This document shows, piece after piece, positions 58,430-64,000 of a DNA stretch of 64,000 nt. A program made the translations under genes and the position numbers. The notes below the pieces were generated by a model. The model was given only the letters and a program-made list of their open reading frames with translations, made no database searches and had not been told where the DNA came from. How positions within the stretch are numbered: the stretch's first letter is position 1; every line of letters starts with the position of its first letter. This stretch comes from Photobacterium sp. TLY01 (GTDB lineage Bacteria > Pseudomonadota > Gammaproteobacteria > Enterobacterales > Vibrionaceae): contig NZ_CP090364.1 in the NCBI RefSeq assembly GCF_021432065.1, positions 2,804,601 to 2,868,600 of the forward strand. The letters run 5' to 3'.

Positions 58430-59698
58430 ATGGAAATCCTGGCTAATTATGGCACCATGATCATCATGGTGGCGGCCCTCTTTGGCTTTCTAATGGCTAT
58501 TGGTATTGGTGCCAATGATGTGGCTAACGCAATGGGTACCTCTGTGGGTTCCAAGGCGCTGACTGTCAAACAGGCGATTATTATCGCCATGATCTTTGAA
58601 TTTGCCGGTGCCTATCTGGCAGGCGGCGAAGTCACAGATACCATCCGAAAAGGGGTCATTGACACCTCTCACTACATCAATCAGCCCGAAGTTCTGGTTT
58701 ACGGCATGATGGCGTCATTGCTGGCGGCAGGTTCGTGGTTGTTGCTGGCGTCCTATATGGGCTGGCCGGTCTCGACGACGCACTCTATCATCGGTGCCAT
58801 CATCGGTTTTGCCTGCGTCTCCGTCGGTACAGAAGCCGTGGACTGGGGCTCGGTACAGGGCATCGTCGGCAGCTGGATTATCACGCCGCTGATCTCCGGG
58901 ATCTTTGCTTATGTGATCTTTATCAGTGCCCAAAGGCTGATCTTTGATACCGATACCCCGCTCATCAACGCCAAGCGTTTTGTGCCTGTCTATATGTTCC
59001 TGACCACTCTGGTCATTGCGCTGGTCACGATCAAAAAAGGCCTGAAACATGTGGGTCTGCACCTGTCGACCGGTGAAGCCTGGCTGGCTTCCATCGCAGT
59101 GTCACTGATCGTGATGGGATTTGGCTATCTCTACATCCGTCGCAACTATGCCGATGCCGAGCAGTCTGTTGGCCATAACGGCTATGCGGGCGTTGAGCGC
59201 GTATTCAGCCTGCTGATGGTTGTCACCGCTTGTGCCATGGCATTTGCACACGGCTCTAACGATGTGGCGAACGCCATTGGTCCTCTGTCTGCTGTGGTCT
59301 CCACGGTTGAGCACATGGGCCAGCTGTCTGAGAAAGCCGCGATTGCCTGGTGGATCTTGCCGCTGGGCGGCTTCGGTATCGTTGTCGGTCTGGCAACCAT
59401 GGGTCACAAGGTGATGGCGACTGTCGGGACAGGGATTACCGAGCTGACACCGAGCCGTGGTTTTGCGGCACAGTTGGCTACCGCGTCGACTGTGGTACTG
59501 GCGTCAGGCACGGGTTTGCCTATCTCGACCACGCAAACCCTGGTGGGTGCGGTTCTGGGTGTGGGCTTTGCCCGTGGTATTGCCGCCCTGAACATGGGAG
59601 TTGTACGGAACATCGTTGCGTCGTGGATCGTGACCCTGCCGGCAGGCGCCCTGCTATCAGTCATTTTCTTCTATGTAATGCAAGCAGCTTTTGGCTGA
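58430..59698 (+). CDS. pit: Inorganic phosphate transporter, PiT family
   Basis: This 422-aa inner-membrane symporter takes up metal-phosphate complexes. The two duplicated PiT signatures are GANDVANAMGTSVGSKALT near residue 25 and HGSNDVANAIGPLSAV near residue 275. About ten to eleven helices. It is coupled to the DUF47 gene just upstream in a two-gene operon. A 9-bp stem (59749-59769) follows the stop, without a strong T-run. Confidence 0.94.
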   Translation: MEILANYGTMIIMVAALFGFLMAIGIGANDVANAMGTSVGSKALTVKQAIIIAMIFEFAGAYLAGGEVTDTIRKGVIDTSHYINQPEVLVYGMMASLLAAGSWLLLASYMGWPVSTTHSIIGAIIGFACVSVGTEAVDWGSVQGIVGSWIITPLISGIFAYVIFISAQRLIFDTDTPLINAKRFVPVYMFLTTLVIALVTIKKGLKHVGLHLSTGEAWLASIAVSLIVMGFGYLYIRRNYADAEQSVGHNGYAGVERVFSLLMVVTACAMAFAHGSNDVANAIGPLSAVVSTVEHMGQLSEKAAIAWWILPLGGFGIVVGLATMGHKVMATVGTGITELTPSRGFAAQLATASTVVLASGTGLPISTTQTLVGAVLGVGFARGIAALNMGVVRNIVASWIVTLPAGALLSVIFFYVMQAAFG

Positions 59699-59748
59699 TT
59701 TCTGTCAGTCTTCCGTAAACTTTCCAAAAAAGTAGCACAAGGTCAAAA

Positions 59749-59769
59749 GAGGGAGGCTATGCCTCCCTC
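59749..59769 (+). terminator. Probable terminator after pit
   Basis: GAGGGAGGC / GCCTCCCTC stem with a 3-base loop, 50 bases after the stop. The following tract (TCCTCTTG) is only moderately U-rich, so efficiency is uncertain. Confidence 0.6.
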
Positions 59770-59845
59770 TCCTCTTGCGCCATCGCCGCAAAATTCTTAG
59801 TATCTGTGCTCCATCGATTAATCAAGCTCCTTCAAGGATCCCAGA

Positions 59846-60466
59846 GTGAAGCAACTTATCCGCTTAGTTTTTGCCGCTATCACAGTTCTGATGACAGCTC
59901 AGGTACACGCTCAGCAGGTGCGTTACATCTCCGATGACCTGTTTACCTACATGCATCGCGGGCCAAGTACGCAATTCAAAATTATGGGCAGCGTCGACGC
60001 TGGCACGAAAGTCACCCTGCTGGAAGTCAACAAAGAATCGGGCTTCAGTAAAGTGACCGATGACCGTGGCCGTACCGGCTGGATCAAAAGCGATTTCATT
60101 TCTAACCAGGTTGGCCTGAAAGAACGCCTGCCAAAATTAGAAAAAGAGCTGGCCGAAGTGAAAAAAGCACTGGCCAATGCCAAACAATCCAGCGATGAAC
60201 GCAATGCAACCCTTCAGTCATCACTGGAGAGCCGTACTGAGCAAATCACCGATCTGGAAGATCGCAACACCAAGCTCAATGACCAGCTGTCGACTTCCCA
60301 GTCTGAAATCCGCGAACTGCGCGCTAAACTGGACACCCAGGCAGACGATCTGCTGATGAGATGGTTTACCTACGGCGGTATGGTTGCCGGCGGCGGACTG
60401 CTGTTTGGTCTGGTATTACCGCACCTGATCCCACGTCGTAAGAAACGCAATAACGGCTGGGCCTGA
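59846..60466 (+). CDS. ygiM: YgiM/TIGR04211 SH3-domain membrane protein
   Basis: This 206-aa exported protein has a signal peptide (about 1-22, ending VHAQQ), a bacterial SH3 domain (about 28-88, VRYISDDLFTYMHRGPST), a coiled coil (about 92-168) and a C-terminal membrane helix (about 172-192) with a basic tail (PRRKKRN). It is anchored with its SH3 domain in the periplasm, perhaps on the cell wall. Function is unknown. It lies upstream of cca in other gammaproteobacteria as well. Confidence 0.92.
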   Translation: MKQLIRLVFAAITVLMTAQVHAQQVRYISDDLFTYMHRGPSTQFKIMGSVDAGTKVTLLEVNKESGFSKVTDDRGRTGWIKSDFISNQVGLKERLPKLEKELAEVKKALANAKQSSDERNATLQSSLESRTEQITDLEDRNTKLNDQLSTSQSEIRELRAKLDTQADDLLMRWFTYGGMVAGGGLLFGLVLPHLIPRRKKRNNGWA

Positions 60467-60499
60467 TTCGCGTTTGATACGCCAGTCGTCCCCGAACAC

Positions 60500-60540
60500 C
60501 GAACATAAAAAAGGCAGCTCAGCTGCCTTTTTTATGTTCG
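60500..60540. terminator. Bidirectional terminator, 41-bp palindrome
   Basis: Perfect 20-bp arms (60500-60519 and 60521-60540) around a single central base. The core is AAAAAAGGCAGCT / AGCTGCCTTTTTT. It is placed between convergent ygiM and the gspA-gspB-type gene and can stop transcription from both. Confidence 0.92.
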
Positions 60541-60567
60541 TCTGTCCTGAACTCACTCACTTGCCAC

Positions 60568-62841
60568 TTATCCTGCCGGCCACTGAGACAAAGCCGCCAT
60601 CTCAAAACGGATATGCTCAAAGCCCAGAATCACCTTACGCGGCTCAATCTTCTCCAGCGTCACACCCGGGGCAACTTCATCTCCTTCGTACGCTTCGCGG
60701 TTATTCACCTTGACCCAGCGGCTGTCCGCACTGGAAGAGTAAATATGGGTCTGCAGGTTGATCGCCGGTAATCGCGCCTGCACGCCCTGAGGCAGATCGG
60801 CCACTGTCATGACATCTTCCGCGACAGGCGGCTTTTCTTTTGCCGCCGCTGCGGTGACCGTTCTGGGATCAATCAAGGCCGGCGTATTGGCCTGATCCGT
60901 GGCAGCAATCGCCTGATGCAGACGATTGGCCAGCTCAGGCGACAAGCCCGATAAATCCAGTTTATCTAAATCCAGGAAACTGGGCCGGCTGTCACTGGCT
61001 GCGCTGTCAGTGTCAGACAAATCACTGTCTGCAGTGCCAGCAAAGGGGTCTCCGGCTGAAGAAGACAAAGACGGCTGCGCATCAAAAGCGCTGCGTTCAG
61101 CATGGCCGTATCGCAGCACACCGGGTGCCGGCAACGCCTCTGTAGCCATTTTAGGGAGTGGCAAAAATAACATCGGATGGCGACCGTTCACAGCCTCCCC
61201 TTCGGTGCGGTATTCCTGATGCAGCGTCGGCCCGGGCAGCGACAAGGCCGTGTCCAGCACCATCAGCGTCATAGGGCCGGCAATCCCGTCGGCATATAAA
61301 CCCTGCGCCTGCTGAAAACGACGCAGTTTCTCCAGCACTGTTTGATCAAAGTCTCTGCTGGCCATGCCCGGTTCACCCAGCAAACGATTCAGCTGCTGAT
61401 CCAGCCAGGCCACCCGGCTGCCCTGCTGGCCATAACGTATGCTGGCGCTCTCCCCCATGGGCGGACGCCACATCAGGGTATAATCTTGCTGCCAGTGCGC
61501 CTGCAGCCACTCGCGACTCACTCTGAGCCGCTCTCCGCCCAGCATCAGCTCGGCCTCTCCCGGCCAGAGCGCGTACAGCACCGCATAAAAGCGCTCGCCA
61601 TCGTCATTGCTCAGGGGCAGAATGGCGGGACGATTGATCAGGCTGAGCTGAGCAAGATCGCCCTTGCTTTGCTGGCAGCTCAGGCCGATACGCGAGCTGC
61701 TGAGACAATTGGCCTGACTGGGCGAGACTTCATAGCCCCACAGCTGGTACAGAGTCTGCATGGCTTGCCTTTCCGTCGGCTGCAGGGCCAGCACAGCTTG
61801 CCAGCGCTTTTCCAGTGCCGCCTGTGCCTGAGCGTCATCGGTTTCCGGCGAAGACCCGGAAGCCGCAGGGGCTGACACCACCGCAGTTTCCTGCACCACA
61901 GCGCCCAGTTTATTTTCAGCAACCCAGCCGCCGCCCCAGTAGCCCGCCGCAATGAACGCCGGCGCCAGCACAGCGGCAATCGCCCATCCGAGCCGGTTGC
62001 GTGTCGGGTGTGCCGCGGGGGTGGTTTGCGCGACTGCCCATCCCAGCGCCAGTTCACTGGCCTGTCTGATGTGCTCCGGATTGATCTGATACCGGCTGTC
62101 CCGGCAGGCCAGTTGCAAGGCTTTATCACACACCAGATTGATCTGGCGCGGAATGCCACCACAGACCCGTGCCAGTGTTTTCAGTGCCTGAGGCGAAAAG
62201 AGCTGATGCGCGCAACCGACCTGATCAAGACGAAAACGGACATATGCCGCCACTTCCACTTCCGTTAAGGGCAACAGGTGATAGCGTGAGGTAATACGCT
62301 GAGCCAGCTGGCGCAATCCCGGCTGCTGCAACAGTTGCTGCAGTTCGGGCTGACCGGCCAGCACCACTTTCAGCAATTTGCGCTGATCATTTTCCAGGTT
62401 GGTCAGCAGACGCAGCTGTTCCAGCACATCCGGCAGCAGATGCTGCGCTTCGTCGACCAGCAGCAGGGTATGACGGCCAGCCTGATCATTGGTTTTCAGG
62501 TGGGCATATAATCTGTCGGTTAAGATCTTATAACTGTCTTGCGGTGAAGCCGGCAGCCCTAATTCATCGCAGATACTTTCCAGCAGCTCATGTGCCGATA
62601 AAGCAGGATTCAGGACCACAGCAACCTGAGTCTCCTCACCCAGTTTCGCTAACAAGGCGCGGAGCACTGTGGTTTTGCCGGTACCGACTTCGCCGGTCAG
62701 CAAGCCAAAACCACCGCCATCCGTCAGTCCGGCAAGCATGTGATTCAACGCTTCACGGTGGCGGTCACTGAGATACAGAAATCGTGCACTGGGCACAATC
62801 GAAAACGGGGCTTCGGTCAGGCCAAAAAATGCCTTGTACAT
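60568..62841 (-). CDS. GspA-GspB (ExeA-ExeB) fusion, type II secretion assembly ATPase
   Basis: This 757-aa protein has an AAA+ ATPase domain at the N-terminus (Walker A GEVGTGKTT, 50-58; Walker B LLLVDEAQHL, near 130), one membrane helix near 285-305, a peptidoglycan-binding domain (LRRFQQAQGLYADGIAGPMT, near 460), a Ser/Asp-rich linker, and a C-terminal GspB-like domain (LPAINLQTHIYSSSADSRWV, then VAPGVTLEKIEPRKVILGF). In Aeromonas, ExeA and ExeB are separate partners that help the secretin cross the cell wall; here both appear in one chain. The start ATG 62841 is chosen because the frame beyond it runs antisense into cca. The Shine-Dalgarno sequence is weak. Confidence 0.85.
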   Translation of the reverse strand: MYKAFFGLTEAPFSIVPSARFLYLSDRHREALNHMLAGLTDGGGFGLLTGEVGTGKTTVLRALLAKLGEETQVAVVLNPALSAHELLESICDELGLPASPQDSYKILTDRLYAHLKTNDQAGRHTLLLVDEAQHLLPDVLEQLRLLTNLENDQRKLLKVVLAGQPELQQLLQQPGLRQLAQRITSRYHLLPLTEVEVAAYVRFRLDQVGCAHQLFSPQALKTLARVCGGIPRQINLVCDKALQLACRDSRYQINPEHIRQASELALGWAVAQTTPAAHPTRNRLGWAIAAVLAPAFIAAGYWGGGWVAENKLGAVVQETAVVSAPAASGSSPETDDAQAQAALEKRWQAVLALQPTERQAMQTLYQLWGYEVSPSQANCLSSSRIGLSCQQSKGDLAQLSLINRPAILPLSNDDGERFYAVLYALWPGEAELMLGGERLRVSREWLQAHWQQDYTLMWRPPMGESASIRYGQQGSRVAWLDQQLNRLLGEPGMASRDFDQTVLEKLRRFQQAQGLYADGIAGPMTLMVLDTALSLPGPTLHQEYRTEGEAVNGRHPMLFLPLPKMATEALPAPGVLRYGHAERSAFDAQPSLSSSAGDPFAGTADSDLSDTDSAASDSRPSFLDLDKLDLSGLSPELANRLHQAIAATDQANTPALIDPRTVTAAAAKEKPPVAEDVMTVADLPQGVQARLPAINLQTHIYSSSADSRWVKVNNREAYEGDEVAPGVTLEKIEPRKVILGFEHIRFEMAALSQWPAG

Positions 62842-62943
62842 GTCTTCGTCCGGGATGAAGTAAAATAACTGAGATACATTAGCGTTCGTGACACCGATTG
62901 TATACCCTTCGGGGGCAAGACTGACAAAAGACGAGGAGTAAAG

Positions 62944-64000
62944 GTGGATATTTATCTGGTTGGCGGCGCAGTGAGGGACAAGCTGCTGGGATTGCCCGTG
63001 AAAGACAAAGACTGGGTGGTCGTCGGTACCACACCTCAGCACATGCTGGATCAGGGGTTCAGCCAGGTCGGTAGCGATTTTCCTGTCTTTTTGCACCCCA
63101 AAACCAAAGAAGAATACGCTCTGGCCCGCACCGAACGAAAATCGGGCAAAGGCTATACCGGCTTTGAATGCTATGCCGCCCCGGATGTCACGCTGGAACA
63201 GGATTTGATGCGGCGGGATCTGACCATCAACGCCATCGCCGAGGCGCAGGACGGTACACTGTTCGATCCGTATCAGGGTCAGCAGGATATTGAGAAACGC
63301 CAGCTGCGCCATGTCTCACAGGCATTTGTGGAAGATCCGCTGCGAGTCTTACGGGTTGCCCGCTTCGCGGCCCGTTTTGCGCCCCAAGGCTTCACCGTTG
63401 CACCGGAAACGCTGGCGCTGATGCAGGAAATGGTCGCAGACGGTGAACTGGAAGCCCTGACGCCCGAACGGGTGTGGCAGGAATGGGAGCGCGCCCTGCA
63501 TACCGAGCGCCCGGATATCTTCCTGACCGTGCTGCGCCAGTGCGGCGCGCTGGGCGTTGTGATGCCGGAGATCGACGCGCTGTTTGGCGTTCCGCAGCCC
63601 GAGAAGTGGCACCCGGAAATCGATACCGGTATCCACACCCTGATGGTGTCCTATCAGGCGGCCTTGCTAAGTGACGATCCGGTGATCCGTTTCTGTGCCC
63701 AGGTGCATGATCTGGGGAAAGCCTTGTCACCCAAAGCAGATCTGCCCAGCCATAAGCTGCACTGCCAGCTGGGGATGGATGTGATCCGTACCTTATGCCA
63801 GCGCCTGAGAGTGCCGAACCATTACCGTGATACCGCGCTGATGGTCTGTGCGCAGCACACCAAAGTGCACCGTGCACAAGAGATGCGCCCCGCCACCTTT
63901 ATCAGACTCTTTGATCAGATAGACGCCTGGCGAAAACCGGAGCGTGTTGAACAGCTGGCTATTTGTTGCCGGGCTGACATTCGCGGCCGGACCGGATTTG
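62944..64000 (+). CDS. cca: CCA-adding tRNA nucleotidyltransferase (3' end outside window)
   Basis: This class II enzyme repairs tRNA 3' CCA ends. The start codon is GTG with GAGGAG upstream, as in E. coli. Visible motifs are [30 protein letters not shown], and RVARFAARF; an HD phosphohydrolase domain begins with VHDLGK near residue 258. 352 codons are in the window and the frame is open at 64000, so the gene is partial only because of the window edge. Divergent from the gspA-gspB-type gene by 102 bases. Confidence 0.96.
   Translation, partial: MDIYLVGGAVRDKLLGLPVKDKDWVVVGTTPQHMLDQGFSQVGSDFPVFLHPKTKEEYALARTERKSGKGYTGFECYAAPDVTLEQDLMRRDLTINAIAEAQDGTLFDPYQGQQDIEKRQLRHVSQAFVEDPLRVLRVARFAARFAPQGFTVAPETLALMQEMVADGELEALTPERVWQEWERALHTERPDIFLTVLRQCGALGVVMPEIDALFGVPQPEKWHPEIDTGIHTLMVSYQAALLSDDPVIRFCAQVHDLGKALSPKADLPSHKLHCQLGMDVIRTLCQRLRVPNHYRDTALMVCAQHTKVHRAQEMRPATFIRLFDQIDAWRKPERVEQLAICCRADIRGRTGF

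Noticed and set aside
62842..63312. N-terminal extension of the gspA-gspB-type frame
   Set aside because: It runs antisense through the start of cca; the AAA+ protein begins naturally at 62841 with MYKAFFGL.
1..64000. CRISPR array, prophage or integron
   Set aside because: No regularly spaced repeats, cas genes, phage structural genes, integrase or attC-like arrays were seen on either strand.

Overview
The window is a chromosomal segment of a gammaproteobacterium, most likely a member of the Vibrionaceae (Photobacterium or a close relative). This is inferred from gene content and order: lptG-lptF opposite pepA-holC-valS, argF near pyrBI, rraB, parE-yqiA-cpdA-yqiB-nudF opposite tolC, hldE-glnE-CYTH/CHAD protein, and ygiM near cca. 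Several of these blocks have the same order in Escherichia coli. There are many chemotaxis receptors. GC content is near one half by eye. No CRISPR array, prophage, integrase or transposase gene was found.

Layout. (1) 1-9.3 kb is an accessory region: two methyl-accepting chemotaxis proteins bracket a three-gene set of isoaspartyl-dipeptidase-like amidohydrolase, YfcC-type permease and exported cyanophycinase-family peptidase. This reads as an unreported candidate cyanophycin / beta-aspartyl dipeptide scavenging locus, and its dipeptidase has two altered metal-site positions. (2) 9.3-17.1 kb holds mostly small, separately transcribed genes on the minus strand: GFA-like protein, GNAT acetyltransferase, MscS-like channel, cytochrome c lipoprotein, Hsp20, outer-membrane barrel, MarC protein and a CHASE-PAS-GGDEF-EAL protein. 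(3) 17.6-25.8 kb holds tRNA-Leu(CAA), an RDD protein, lptFG, pepA, holC and valS. (4) 25.8-29.2 kb is a probable insertion: the last codons and downstream bases of valS recur 3.3 kb further on with two silent differences, and the only gene between the copies encodes a large leucine-rich-repeat lipoprotein. (5) 29.2-38.3 kb holds an M48 protease/DUF898 pair, a DUF2061 protein, a MarR-GNAT regulator with a clear operator, rraB, argF with ArgR boxes, pyrBI with a leader peptide and attenuator, a trypsin-like lipoprotein and ridA. (6) 38.3-49.9 kb holds idi, plsC, parC, parE, yqiA, cpdA, a DUF1249 gene, nudF, tolC and hldE. (7) 50-64 kb holds glnE, a third chemoreceptor, a voltage-gated-type K+ channel, a triphosphatase-like CYTH/CHAD protein, a phosphate-transport pair (DUF47 protein and Pit), ygiM, a GspA-GspB fusion for type II secretion, and the 5' part of cca.

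How they work together. In region 1 the peptidase would cut an extracellular polymer, the permease would import dipeptides and the amidohydrolase would split them, feeding arginine and aspartate metabolism; argF and pyrBI lie elsewhere in the window. The pyrBI leader carries a pause hairpin, a U-rich tract, a short reading frame and an overlapping terminator, which is the arrangement of UTP-sensing attenuation. Start sites were chosen from Shine-Dalgarno spacing, so several proteins are shorter than their longest open frame.
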